Origin: an uncultured bacterium
GTDB lineage: Bacteria; Elusimicrobiota; Elusimicrobia; Elusimicrobiales; Elusimicrobiaceae
DNA length: 64,000 bases
NCBI GenBank assembly: GCA_949294095.1
Contig: CASFFZ010000002.1
Coordinates: 26,906 to 90,905 of the forward strand
Reading direction: 5' to 3'
Shown here piece by piece: positions 51,963 through 60,174 of the stretch (within the stretch, counting starts at the first letter, position 1; each line of letters starts with the position of its first letter). Made by a program: the position numbers and the translations under genes. The notes beneath the pieces were generated by a model. That model was not told the origin of the DNA. It was given only the letters and a program-made list of their open reading frames with translations, and did no database searches.

Positions 51963-52020
51963 TTTTCCCGCCAAAAGGCCGCCCCGTAAGGAGCGGCCTT
52001 TTTAACGGGCGGCGGGAAAA
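51963..52020. terminator. Nested bidirectional terminator
   Basis: An inner stem (AAAAGGCCGC with GCGGCCTTTT, 51973-52002) sits inside an outer inverted repeat (TTTTCCCGCC at 51963-51972 with GGCGGGAAAA at 52011-52020). It ends both the GH57 gene and the convergent Sel1 operon. Confidence 0.85.
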
Positions 52021-52644
52021 TTATTTAAGCTGGCGCATGGCTTCTTCCTGCAGTTTTTTTATTTTCCGCTTGGCCATGGGTTCGCCTTGTTTGGAGGCTA
52101 AAAAATAATAGTGCAGGGCGAGCTTGTTGTCTTTTTCGGTGCCGATGCCCCGCTCGTACAGATCTGCGGTCAACGTTTGGGCGATGGGGCTTTTTTCGTC
52201 TGCGGCGGCCTTCATCACTTCAAATCCTTTCGCTTCGTTTTTCTCGGTGCCGATGCCGTTTAGGTAACATACGGCCAAATTTACCCGCGCCTCAAAATCG
52301 CCCGTGTGGGCGGCGGTTTGATACCAGGAAAAAGTTTTTTGCGGGTTGGGTTCTTCGCATCCTTGCCCGGCGTGATACATTCCTGCCAGGGCATTCATGG
52401 CGGGCACGCTGCCGTTTTTGGCGGCGGTGTCAAACCAGTTTAAGGCTTGCGCAAAATCCTGCGCGACGTGTTTGCCGCGGTAATACAGGCGGCCCATTTC
52501 AAATTGGGCCTGCGGGTCGCCGGCGGAAGCTTTTTCCAGCGTTTTTTTAAAGGGGTTATACGAATGTTTGCGCAGGAAAAAGAGGGCTATCGCCAAAATA
52601 AAAATAATGGCAAACCCGGTGCGCGTTTCAATCAGCTGTTCCAT
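52021..52644 (-). CDS. Membrane-anchored Sel1-repeat protein
   Basis: The 207-residue protein has one N-terminal membrane helix (GFAIIFILAIALFFL) and about four Sel1-like repeats of 36 residues, for example ALNWFDTAAKNGSVPAMNAL and GMYHAGQGC. Such helical solenoids hold protein partners. Its start overlaps the end of the neighbouring Sel1 gene by 17 bases. The two form the tail of the lolC-lolD operon. Confidence 0.85.
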   Translation of the reverse strand: MEQLIETRTGFAIIFILAIALFFLRKHSYNPFKKTLEKASAGDPQAQFEMGRLYYRGKHVAQDFAQALNWFDTAAKNGSVPAMNALAGMYHAGQGCEEPNPQKTFSWYQTAAHTGDFEARVNLAVCYLNGIGTEKNEAKGFEVMKAAADEKSPIAQTLTADLYERGIGTEKDNKLALHYYFLASKQGEPMAKRKIKKLQEEAMRQLK

Positions 52645-53557
52645 AAGAGGCCTCCCGTTCTGATGTTTTTAGGGCTTCTTTGGCCCATTTTTGGGCTAAT
52701 TTTTGATGAACCGGCGTGCCAATGCCCTCTCGGTACATTTGCGCCAGGCGCTCTTGGGCGGGCTTTTCGCCTTCCAGGGCGGCCTTGCGCGTCCAGCGAA
52801 ATTCCTGATACGGGTCTGCTTGCGTGCCGTAGCCCTGCCGGTACCACCGGGCTATTTCCCATTGGGCCGGCCCGTAGTGCTGTTTGGCGGCAAGGAGCAT
52901 ATAATTAAAGGCTTGGCGCGGATGAACGACGGTGCCGTTGCCTTCGCGGTAGCACAGGGCCGTTAGGTATTGGGCGCGGGCGTTTTCCAAATCGGCCGCT
53001 TCTTTGAGCAGAAAAAAACCGCGGGTGGGATCTTCCGGCAGCGTTTCCATCCCCAAGTACAACAGCGCCGCCGGCAGGCGGTAATTGGCGGCCGTTTCCA
53101 GCCAATGGCGGGCTTGGGCGGGGTCTTTGGGGCAGCCGTTTCCGTTTTGGTAGGCGCGGTACATTTCCAGCGCCGCCCAGGATGAGCCCTCTTGCGCCAG
53201 CGCCTGCATTTGCTTAAATGCCTGCTGCGGGTCTTTCTTTACGCCTTGGCCGTACATCTGCATAAAAGCTTGGGAATAGGCGGCGTAAGCGTCGCCCTTT
53301 TGGGCCGCTTTCCGGTAGTATTTATAGGCTTTTTTATAATTTTGTTTCGTGCCGATTCCGTCGTAATACAAATCGGCCAGATCCGTAAGGGAGTCGTCAA
53401 ACCCGGCTTTCACTTCGGCCTTTACCTGTTTAAACGCCCGTTTTTCGGCCGTTTGGCGTACTTTGTGCAGCTCCTGTTCGGCGTCGGTGTAAGCCCAGTC
53501 CGAAAGTGCGGCGGCGCCAAGCGGGAAAAAAAGCAGCAAAAACAATAGTTTTTTCAT
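52628..53557 (-). CDS. Exported Sel1-repeat protein
   Basis: The 309-residue protein has a signal peptide (residues 1-18, ending AAAL) and about six Sel1 repeats. The consensus here is Y-x-x-G-x-G-T/V-x-x-D-x-x-Q-A-F-x-W/Y-x-x-x-A-A. It is probably periplasmic. Its ATG overlaps the lolD stop by four bases, so it is likely made together with the lipoprotein exporter. A periplasmic partner or quality-control role is possible but not shown. Confidence 0.85.
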   Translation of the reverse strand: MKKLLFLLLFFPLGAAALSDWAYTDAEQELHKVRQTAEKRAFKQVKAEVKAGFDDSLTDLADLYYDGIGTKQNYKKAYKYYRKAAQKGDAYAAYSQAFMQMYGQGVKKDPQQAFKQMQALAQEGSSWAALEMYRAYQNGNGCPKDPAQARHWLETAANYRLPAALLYLGMETLPEDPTRGFFLLKEAADLENARAQYLTALCYREGNGTVVHPRQAFNYMLLAAKQHYGPAQWEIARWYRQGYGTQADPYQEFRWTRKAALEGEKPAQERLAQMYREGIGTPVHQKLAQKWAKEALKTSEREASYGTAD

Positions 53558-54219
53558 TTGGTTTTTACCAGTTTTCGGTTTTCCAGCGTGTAGACCTCGT
53601 CTGCGTAATCCGCGGCGTGCACGTCGTGCGTTACCATTAAGACCGTAAGGCCTTGTTCGCGGCTCATGCGGGCAAAATCTTCAAACACCTGCTGTTTGCG
53701 GGCGGCGTCCAAATTGCCGGTGGGCTCGTCGGCTAAGAGGAGCGGCGGGTCGTTGCGCAGGGCGCGGGCAATGCTGGCGCGCTGTTTTTCGCCGCCGGAC
53801 AAATCGGCCGGCAGCTTGTGGCTGATGGCGCCCAATCCCAAGTTTTCCAGCAGTTTTTGGGCCTTTTTAGGGTTCGGCTTGCCGCGCATCAAAGCGGGCA
53901 TATCCACATTTTCCAGAAGTGAAAATTCGGGAAGCAGTCCGTCAAACTGGAAAACAAAACCCATTTTTTTAAGCCGCAGGGCCGAGCGGGCGGTTTCGCT
54001 TTTGAGCGCGGTGAGGTTCTGCCCGTCCAGATAAATCGTGCCGGAAGTGGGTTTATCCAGCATGGCAATTAAATTTAGAAGCGTGCTTTTGCCCGAGCCG
54101 CTGGGCCCCAAAAGTACTGTAAATTTGCCGCGTGCGATGCCAAGCGTTACGTCTTCCAGCACGCAAAGGTTTTCGTCGCCTTGACCGTAGATTTTGGTTA
54201 TATGTTCCAGTTTTATCAT
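53554..54219 (-). CDS. lolD: Lipoprotein-releasing ABC transporter ATP-binding protein
   Basis: The 221-residue ATPase has Walker A (LLGPSGSGKSTLLN, near residue 37), the signature LSGGEKQRASIARAL and Walker B LLLADEPTGNLD. It belongs to the LolD/MacB group. With the adjacent LolC/E-type permease it would release lipoproteins from the inner membrane for carriage to the outer membrane. It begins two bases downstream of the permease stop. Confidence 0.88.
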   Translation of the reverse strand: MIKLEHITKIYGQGDENLCVLEDVTLGIARGKFTVLLGPSGSGKSTLLNLIAMLDKPTSGTIYLDGQNLTALKSETARSALRLKKMGFVFQFDGLLPEFSLLENVDMPALMRGKPNPKKAQKLLENLGLGAISHKLPADLSGGEKQRASIARALRNDPPLLLADEPTGNLDAARKQQVFEDFARMSREQGLTVLMVTHDVHAADYADEVYTLENRKLVKTK

Positions 54220-54220
54220 A

Positions 54221-55438
54221 TCATCCGTACCGTATGGCGTCCGTGGGGTGTACGCGCGAAGCTTTTACCGCCGGATACAGCCCCGCCGCAAAGCAAATCA
54301 GGCAGCTGCCGCCGATCACGGCCACAATATCCCACAGCTGCATGCGCACGGGTACTTTGGTTAAATAGTAAATGTCGCCCGGCAGTTCCACAATGTTAAA
54401 CGTGGCGATAATCCAGCACAGCAGGCAGGCCAGCAACAGCCCCAGCACAATGCCCAGCCCGGCAATTACCATGGCTTCCCACATAAAAATTTTGCGTATC
54501 ATCCGCGGGCTGGCGCCCATGGCGCGCATGATGCCGATGTCGCGCAGTTTTTCGGTGCCCAGCAAAATCAGGTTGCCCGCAATGTTAAGCGACGCCACGC
54601 CAATGATTAAGAACAAAATAATAAACATCATCGTTTTTTCCAGCTTCAGCGCGGCGTAGAGCGTGCTGTTAAGCTGGGCGAAGGTGCGCACGGAATAGCC
54701 GTGGCCGATAACGTCTTGAATTTGGGCGGCGGCCCGGTCGGCGTCATTTATGTTATGAAGCTTGACGGCAATGCCCGTGGTGCCTTGGCGCAGGCCCAAA
54801 AAGTCGCTGGCGTGGGGCAGAAGCGTGTAGGCGATGGTATTGTCAAATTCGTAATATCCGGTGCGCAAAAGGCCGCTGATGCGGAATTTTTTCATTTTGG
54901 GGAACATCCCCGCCGAGGTGGAAATGGACTGCGGGGAAATCAGCACCACGTCGTCGCCGATATCCGCCCCCAAGTTGGCGGCCAGTTCGCTGCCCAGCAC
55001 CAAGGGCGGCGGGGCGTCTTCGGGCCAGTCGGGCGTAAACGAACCCTCTTCCACCGAATCTGCCAGCGTGTTTATTTTCCGTTCCTGTTCGGGGTCTAAT
55101 CCGCGGACGATGAGCCCCACGCTTTGCCCGGCATAGGTAATAATGCCCTGCCCGTAAATATGCGGCGCCGCCGCTTCCACCAGCGGCAGCTGTTCAATTA
55201 AGTTGATGTTTTTTTTATAGGCGGCCTCGCTCATCCGTCCAAACACCAAAATATGGCTTTGCGCCCCGATGATTTTGTCTTTGATGTCGGTTTGAAACCC
55301 GTTCATAACCGATAACGTGGTAATTAAGGCCGCTACGCCCACACTCACGCCCGCCACGCCGATAAGCGTTGTGATAAAGGCAAAAAGCCCTTGGCGGCGG
55401 GTCAGGTAGCGCACGGCTACAAAGCGTTCAAATTTCAT
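54221..55438 (-). CDS. lolC: Lipoprotein-releasing ABC transporter permease (LolC/E family)
   Basis: The 405-residue permease has the FtsX-like layout: an N-terminal helix (RQGLFAFITTLIGVAGVSVG), a long periplasmic domain (about residues 50-260) and three C-terminal helices. FERFVAVRYL at the N-terminus and LRDIGIMRAMGASPRMI before the last helices are typical. Only one permease gene is present, so it may act as a homodimer in place of LolC plus LolE. The -10 box TACAAT ends six bases before the ATG and no Shine-Dalgarno is visible. Confidence 0.9.
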   Translation of the reverse strand: MKFERFVAVRYLTRRQGLFAFITTLIGVAGVSVGVAALITTLSVMNGFQTDIKDKIIGAQSHILVFGRMSEAAYKKNINLIEQLPLVEAAAPHIYGQGIITYAGQSVGLIVRGLDPEQERKINTLADSVEEGSFTPDWPEDAPPPLVLGSELAANLGADIGDDVVLISPQSISTSAGMFPKMKKFRISGLLRTGYYEFDNTIAYTLLPHASDFLGLRQGTTGIAVKLHNINDADRAAAQIQDVIGHGYSVRTFAQLNSTLYAALKLEKTMMFIILFLIIGVASLNIAGNLILLGTEKLRDIGIMRAMGASPRMIRKIFMWEAMVIAGLGIVLGLLLACLLCWIIATFNIVELPGDIYYLTKVPVRMQLWDIVAVIGGSCLICFAAGLYPAVKASRVHPTDAIRYG

Positions 55439-55444
55439 AGTTGT

Positions 55445-55450
55445 ATTGTA
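55445..55450 (-). promoter_or_regulatory. -10 box of the lolC operon
   Basis: TACAAT on the minus strand stands six bases before the lolC ATG. No strong -35 box is seen. Confidence 0.5.
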
Positions 55451-55553
55451 CCTTAATATAGAGCCGGTTGTCCTGCCCTAAAACAGTTGTTATTGTAAAA
55501 AAAATTATTAAAATATCTTTAGCGTCTTCTTTTCAGAAGAGCAAGGAGCGCAT

Positions 55554-56042
55554 ATGAAAAAGGGTTTTACGTTAATTGAATTGTTGGTGGTAGTATTAAT
55601 CATCGGGATTCTGTCGGCCGTAGCCGTGCCGCAGTATACCAAAGCGGTAGACAAGGCCCGTTTTACGCAGGTGCTCACGATGATGGATTCGTTGAAAAAA
55701 GGGATTGATACGTTTTATCTGGCCAATGGGGCGATAAACATCTCGGAAGAGGATTTATTGGCTTCTATGGATATAGAAGTTACTGGAATTGATTGTACCA
55801 CCAGTACCTGCACCAGCGATTTGGGAGGCGGCTGGTCGGTGGGGTGGCACATCCGCGGCCAACAGAACTTATATTTAGTATATGCCACTATTTACAAACC
55901 GTCTGATTCTGTCAACACAATGTTTATGCTGCAGGAATTGTTGAGGAACGGCAAATGGTCACGCAATTGTGTGCCGCAGTCTTCCGCGGAAGGGAAAGTA
56001 TTTTGCGATCAGTTGGAAAAAGGCGGCTGGACGACCAATTAA
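55554..56042 (+). CDS. Type IV pilin-like protein (short leader)
   Basis: MKKG|FTLIELLVVVLIIGIL is a prepilin signal with a four-residue leader. The 162-residue protein has cysteines at CTTSTC and at the C-terminus (NCVPQSSAEGKVFCDQL). That C-terminal word recurs in the next pilin as YCVYESSLGKPICDMF, so the two are likely tandem paralogues. AAGGAG precedes the ATG. It is the first of two pilin genes that sit head to tail. Confidence 0.92.
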   Translation: MKKGFTLIELLVVVLIIGILSAVAVPQYTKAVDKARFTQVLTMMDSLKKGIDTFYLANGAINISEEDLLASMDIEVTGIDCTTSTCTSDLGGGWSVGWHIRGQQNLYLVYATIYKPSDSVNTMFMLQELLRNGKWSRNCVPQSSAEGKVFCDQLEKGGWTTN

Positions 56043-56077
56043 CCGGCGGCGGTACGGCTTTTACATCTGTTGACAAT

Positions 56078-56104
56078 CAAAATCCCATTTTGGACGGGAT
56101 TTTG
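56078..56104 (+). terminator. Hairpin after the first tandem pilin gene
   Basis: CAAAATCCC and GGGATTTTG form a 9-bp stem with a nine-base loop; the T residues are part of the stem. Confidence 0.6.
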
Positions 56105-56272
56105 CGGAGGATGAAAAGCATATACAAGGCAATAATTTAAATCGGGTGTTTTTCCGCCGGATGATATGTGGGTTCGAGGGGGAAGAAAGGAAAATCGCGG
56201 CCGGCTTGCATAAAAAGAGCGTACATAGAATTTTATATTTCGTATTATAAAAGGGTGTCTGACTGTTGTTCT

Positions 56273-56285
56273 GTACAAGTTGTAC
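56273..56285. promoter_or_regulatory. Short palindrome before the second tandem pilin gene
   Basis: GTACAA, one G, then TTGTAC forms a perfect inverted repeat 39 bases before the ATG at 56324. It could be an operator or part of a promoter; a short palindrome in AT-rich DNA can also arise by chance. Confidence 0.3.
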
Positions 56286-56323
56286 AAAAAAACTAAAGAA
56301 AAAATCGATACGCAGGAGTGCTT

Positions 56324-56818
56324 ATGAAAAAGGGTTTTACGCTGATTGAATTATTGGTGGTGGTTTTAATTATCGGCATTTTGTCCGCCGTAGCGTTGCC
56401 GCAGTATACGAAAGCGGTAGAGAAAAGCCGTGCGACTGAAATGATGTCTTTTATGTCTTCGGCAAAAAAAGGTGTTTCTTTATGGGTATTGCAAAATGGC
56501 TCTATCCCCTCTGCGCGTATAGACTTGTTGGAAGGGGGAGAATTAGATATAGATTTGACCTCTGGTTTGGAGTGCACCGGGTCGGCTGCCGGGCGATGTA
56601 GTTCCAAAAATTATTCTTATGATATCCTTTGTAAAAACGGAGAATGTACCGTGTATTTCTATCGGAGGAATGAAGATAGCGGGGATTATTTTAAAGGCTA
56701 TCTGTATACCAGAGACGGGAATAATTGGGATGGTTATTGTGTCTATGAATCCTCGTTAGGAAAGCCGATATGTGATATGTTTAAGGATTTGGGGGATGTC
56801 GTTGCCGAGCCGGTGTAA
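56324..56818 (+). CDS. Type IV pilin-like protein (short leader)
   Basis: MKKG|FTLIELLVVVLIIGIL opens this 164-residue prepilin. The first 40 residues are nearly identical to those of the pilin 280 bases upstream, while the globular part has diverged apart from the cysteine layout (ECTGSAAGRC, CKNGEC, YCVYESSLGKPIC). GGAG stands seven bases before the ATG; an in-frame GTG two codons earlier is not needed. Recent duplication followed by divergence of the exposed domain is likely. Confidence 0.92.
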   Translation: MKKGFTLIELLVVVLIIGILSAVALPQYTKAVEKSRATEMMSFMSSAKKGVSLWVLQNGSIPSARIDLLEGGELDIDLTSGLECTGSAAGRCSSKNYSYDILCKNGECTVYFYRRNEDSGDYFKGYLYTRDGNNWDGYCVYESSLGKPICDMFKDLGDVVAEPV

Positions 56819-56834
56819 AGAGGTTTTTCCTATG

Positions 56835-56867
56835 AAAAAACTCCCACTTTAATAAGTGGGAGTTTTT
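56835..56867. terminator. Bidirectional terminator between the pilin gene and lysS
   Basis: AAAAAACTCCCACTT and AAGTGGGAGTTTTT form a 14-bp stem with a TAAT loop. Confidence 0.93.
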
Positions 56868-56878
56868 AATTATCGATA

Positions 56879-58402
56879 TTATTTTTCTTCTTTTTCGTCC
56901 AGCTTTTTAAGCGTGGGGAACAAGATAATCTCGCGGATGGAGTCCTGCCCCGTGAGCATCATGACGATGCGGTCAATCCCGATACCCATCCCGCCGGTAG
57001 GCGGCATGCCGCTTTCCATGGCTTCAATGTAATCGGCGTCCAAGATGTCGGCATTTTCGGCGTCTTCGCCTTTGGCGATGGCTTTGGCGGCGGCCTGATC
57101 TTTAAGGCGCTGCAGCTGGTCGGCCGGGTCGTTTAGCTCGGTGTAGGCGTTGCCCAGCTCCTGCCCGTTTACAAACACTTCAAAGCGTTCCACAATTTCC
57201 GGATCGCCCGGTTTGGTCTTGGAGAAGGGGCTTACCGCGGTGGGGTAATCCATCGCGATTACGGGGTTGTGATATTCCGCCAGCAGTTTGCCTTCAAAGA
57301 GTTCGTCAAAAATATCGGAGTCGGAATCGTCCGCCGTGAATTTGACGCCTTGCTCTTTGGCGACTTCTTCCAATTTGGCGCGGTTGAATTGGCGGCCGTT
57401 TAACACTTCGTGGATATCGCGGCCGAACATTTCTTTCCATTTTTCCGGGATGTGCACGCGGGTGTAGGGCGGGCGCAGGTCTACTTCGTGCCCGCGGAAG
57501 TGGATTTTTTCAATACCAAGGGCTTTGGCGGCGTTGCCCAAAATTTCATCAAACAAATCCGCCATGGTGTTCACGTCCCCATACGCCTGATAGAGTTCCA
57601 TCATCGTAAATTCGGGGTTGTGGGTGGTGTCAATGCCTTCGTTGCGGAACATATGCCCAATTTCATAAATCTTATCCATCCCGCCGATAATCAAACGTTT
57701 GTGGTACAGTTCCAGCGCAATGCGCATATACAGCGGCATTTTAAGCGCGTTGTGGTACGTTTCAAACGGGCGTGCCACGGCGCCGCCGGCATCGGGGTTC
57801 AAAATGGGGGTTTCCACTTCCAAAAATCCCTTGTCGTCCAATGTTTTGCGGATAGAGGTAATAATTTTGGCGCGTTTGATGAAAATATCTTTTACGTCTT
57901 CGTTTGCAATTAAATCCAAATGGCGCTTGCGGAAGCGGACTTCCGTATCTTGCAGGCCGTGGTATTTTTCCGGCATGGGGCGGATGGCTTTGGACAAAAG
58001 CGTAAGTTTGGTTACCTTAATGGTTTTCTCGCCGGTCTTGGTTACAAATACGTGCCCCGTAACGGATACAAAATCCCCCACGGCGATATGTTTTTTAAAG
58101 AAAGCGTAGGCTTCGTCGCCCAAATTGTCTTTGGAAATATAGAGCTGTACCCGGCCCGAAAAATCGCGCAGATGCGCAAAGGCGGCTTTTCCCATCAGGC
58201 GCAGCTGCATCAGGCGCCCGGCGGTAACGGCTTCGGTTCCTTCGGCCGCGTTTTTGGCGTCCAGGCAGGAAATTTGTTTTTCACAGCGGTTGGGATAGGG
58301 GGCAATGCCCATTTGGCGGATTTCGTCTATTTCCGCGTAGCGCTGGGCGATAATTTCATCCAGTGCGTTGTTGTGTGTATGTTGCGTATGTTCGGTTGAC
58401 AT
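56879..58402 (-). CDS. lysS: Lysyl-tRNA synthetase (class II)
   Basis: LysS charges tRNA-Lys. The 507-residue enzyme has an OB-fold anticodon domain at the N-terminus (residues 60-165). The class II core carries motif 2 (RNEGIDTTHNPEFTMMELYQ) and motif 3 (GGMGIGIDRIVMMLTG near the C-terminus). The ATG at 58402 with GAGG upstream is preferred to an ATG six codons earlier. An extended -10 box TTGCTACAAT lies upstream on the minus strand. Confidence 0.97.
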   Translation of the reverse strand: MSTEHTQHTHNNALDEIIAQRYAEIDEIRQMGIAPYPNRCEKQISCLDAKNAAEGTEAVTAGRLMQLRLMGKAAFAHLRDFSGRVQLYISKDNLGDEAYAFFKKHIAVGDFVSVTGHVFVTKTGEKTIKVTKLTLLSKAIRPMPEKYHGLQDTEVRFRKRHLDLIANEDVKDIFIKRAKIITSIRKTLDDKGFLEVETPILNPDAGGAVARPFETYHNALKMPLYMRIALELYHKRLIIGGMDKIYEIGHMFRNEGIDTTHNPEFTMMELYQAYGDVNTMADLFDEILGNAAKALGIEKIHFRGHEVDLRPPYTRVHIPEKWKEMFGRDIHEVLNGRQFNRAKLEEVAKEQGVKFTADDSDSDIFDELFEGKLLAEYHNPVIAMDYPTAVSPFSKTKPGDPEIVERFEVFVNGQELGNAYTELNDPADQLQRLKDQAAAKAIAKGEDAENADILDADYIEAMESGMPPTGGMGIGIDRIVMMLTGQDSIREIILFPTLKKLDEKEEK

Positions 58403-58506
58403 CGGTAAAACCTCTTGCATTGGTATTAATTCTATTGTAGCAAATTGGGAAGTGGACGCGCGGAGGGATTAATAATTGATACAATAAATCACGGGGGTTT
58501 TTGCAT

Positions 58507-59118
58507 ATGAAAATGAGTACGGTAGTAACGGTTTTAATTGTCATTGGCGTATTGTGCGGCGGGCTGTATTTGCGCTATCACAACAAAGATACCGACGCCC
58601 GCGGCGCCACGCGGCTGATGCGCTCTATTGAAAACCATGCCGAGCTGGCTGATACCGCCCGGCTGATTGAACGCAGCAAGGATATTAACATCCGCGACAA
58701 ATCCGGCAAGACCGCCCTTTTTTATGCGGCGCGCGCGGCGCAGGATCCGCAGGTGGTGCGGGATTTGCTGGAAGCGGGGGCCAATTTGCATATTGCCGAT
58801 GAAAACGGCCAAACGGCGTTGATGGTGGCGGCGCAGTATAACCCTTCGGTGGACGTGCTGGAAGAATTTACCAAAAACGGCGCCCACGTGAACGCGGCGG
58901 ACAACGCGGGCAACACCGCTTTGTTCTTGGCGGCGCAATACAATAATGCCGGTATCATTAAATCGCTGCTTCGGGCCAAGGCCGACCCCGACCTCCCCGG
59001 CCCGGAAGGCAAAACCATGGCCCAAGCCTTGGCGGAAAATACCCAGCTCTCCGAGCAGGAAAAAACCGACTACCGCCAAGCCATGTTGGTGCTTTCCATT
59101 TTGCAGCCGCTGCGCTGA
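58507..59118 (+). CDS. Membrane-anchored ankyrin-repeat protein
   Basis: The 203-residue protein has an N-terminal membrane anchor (VVTVLIVIGVLCGGLYL) and three or four ankyrin repeats, for example DKSGKTALFYAARAAQDPQV and NAGNTALFLAAQYNNAGIIK. These mediate protein contacts, here probably in the periplasm. GGGGG nine bases before the ATG at 58507 and TACAAT at 58480-58485 support the start. An ATG two codons later is also possible. Confidence 0.85.
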   Translation: MKMSTVVTVLIVIGVLCGGLYLRYHNKDTDARGATRLMRSIENHAELADTARLIERSKDINIRDKSGKTALFYAARAAQDPQVVRDLLEAGANLHIADENGQTALMVAAQYNPSVDVLEEFTKNGAHVNAADNAGNTALFLAAQYNNAGIIKSLLRAKADPDLPGPEGKTMAQALAENTQLSEQEKTDYRQAMLVLSILQPLR

Positions 59119-59133
59119 AATTTTTCTTATTCA

Positions 59134-59163
59134 AGAGGCCTCCCGCGGCGGGAGGCCTTTTTT
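59134..59163 (+). terminator. Terminator after the ankyrin gene
   Basis: AGGCCTCCC and GGGAGGCCT with a short GC loop, followed by TTTTT. It also borders the end of the convergent secreted-protein gene. Confidence 0.88.
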
Positions 59164-59911
59164 ATGGGTAAGAAACCGAAGAAGCGGGAACCGGCGGATA
59201 GGGAAAGAAAGAAAACGTGCCGTCTTTATTTAATTTCAGCTGGCCCCAGCGCAGCTGCCCGTTTATGTTTAACAAGGCGCTGACGCGCAAAATCCAAGAA
59301 GGCGGAATATCGTGCGGAATGGATACAACCGGACGCCAGCCCACCCGTTTGAGGTGCAGCAATACCGAGAGGCCGGTTTTGCCGGCGTCGGGAATTAAAA
59401 AAGGCATCGCCTGGCGGGAAGTGGCGGCGGCATAAATGGCTTTTGTTCCTTCCGGATATTCCACTCCGTTGTAAGCAGCAAAATTTTCATAGTGGGATTT
59501 GGACACTTCCAACCCGTTTTTTAAGATATGGCGCAAGTCGTCCCCGTGTGCATCCAGCACCATGCCGCGGTACATTTCATTTTTTTGATTGGGTAGCGGG
59601 AAAGGGGGCAAATCGCGGCTATAGGTCAATTTCCCGGCGGGCGCCAGCAGCGTGCTGGGCGTAGTAAAATGATACGCCCCTTGCCGAAAAGTCACTTGCA
59701 TCGGATAGGGCCGCTGGGGCGTGCGCCGGACGGCGCGCAACACGGCGCGCTCCAGCTTGGCTTGCCAGATAATGCTTTGCGTTTGTAGCTTGGGCGCGGC
59801 GAATGCTTTTTTAAGCGCGCGCCATTTTTGGGCATGGGCCGGGGTGGACGGAGCCAGTAAGAAAGCCGCTAAAAAAACAAGGCAAAAAACGGATTTTAAA
59901 AATTTCTTCAT
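59162..59911 (-). CDS. Secreted protein, possibly with an ADP-ribosyltransferase-like fold
   Basis: The 249-residue product has a signal peptide (residues 1-27, ending AHAQ). The core reads MYRGMVLDAHGDDLRHILKN, then KAIYAAATSRQAMPFL, then VVSIPHDIPPSWILRV. A YRG start, an AxxxxxA middle and an IPPSWI end are the outline of secreted ADP-ribosyltransferases such as the enterotoxin A chain. The ExE catalytic pair is not visible (the matching place begins VVS), so activity is doubtful and the match may be chance. The start at 59911 follows a TACTAT -10 box by six bases. Confidence 0.5.
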   Translation of the reverse strand: MKKFLKSVFCLVFLAAFLLAPSTPAHAQKWRALKKAFAAPKLQTQSIIWQAKLERAVLRAVRRTPQRPYPMQVTFRQGAYHFTTPSTLLAPAGKLTYSRDLPPFPLPNQKNEMYRGMVLDAHGDDLRHILKNGLEVSKSHYENFAAYNGVEYPEGTKAIYAAATSRQAMPFLIPDAGKTGLSVLLHLKRVGWRPVVSIPHDIPPSWILRVSALLNINGQLRWGQLKLNKDGTFSFFPYPPVPASSVSYP

Positions 59912-59917
59912 AAGATA

Positions 59918-59946
59918 ATAGTACCGTCTTTGCGCGTGCGGCGCAA
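59918..59946 (-). promoter_or_regulatory. Promoter of the secreted-protein gene
   Basis: On the minus strand TTGCGC (59946-59941) and TACTAT (59923-59918) are 17 bases apart. The ATG follows six bases later, with no Shine-Dalgarno. Confidence 0.55.
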
Positions 59947-59985
59947 AGGTCTTTTGACCTAGCGGCAAAGGGAATTTAGACCCAG

Positions 59986-60028
59986 AAAAAAACCGCCCTT
60001 GCAGGCGGTTAAAATCTGGTTCCGGGAC
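59986..60028 (-). repeat. 43-bp direct repeat, second copy (tRNA-Gln 3' remnant plus terminator)
   Basis: Identical to 60175-60217 with an offset of 189. On the minus strand it reads the last bases of tRNA-Gln (acceptor 3' strand plus encoded CCA) and its ACCGCC/GGCGGT terminator. No complete tRNA is attached to this copy. Confidence 0.95.
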
Positions 60029-60174
60029 GGGCCTCGGCCACCCGTCGCCTTACTGACGTGCGGCGCGGTCGGCCCCGCCTCGCGGTACTCGCCTTGCCGG
60101 GGGCAAACTCGTACAACGCTGCGGCTTTCTCGTCCTAACGCAGGCCAAGCAGTTGGCCTGCTGTCCCGGCCGAT
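60029..60174 (-). repeat. tRNA-proximal structured repeat, copy A
   Basis: A GC-rich stretch on the minus strand, 3' of tRNA-Gln and its terminator. It has a 9-bp hairpin with loop CTGC (60161 to 60140), a 25-base linker, a second hairpin (TTGCC/GGCAA inside GTAC/GTAC, 60114 to 60085) and a tail CCGCGAGGCGGGGCCG. Copy B at 60501-60592 has the same order and spacing. No protein or known RNA family is recognised. Confidence 0.7.
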
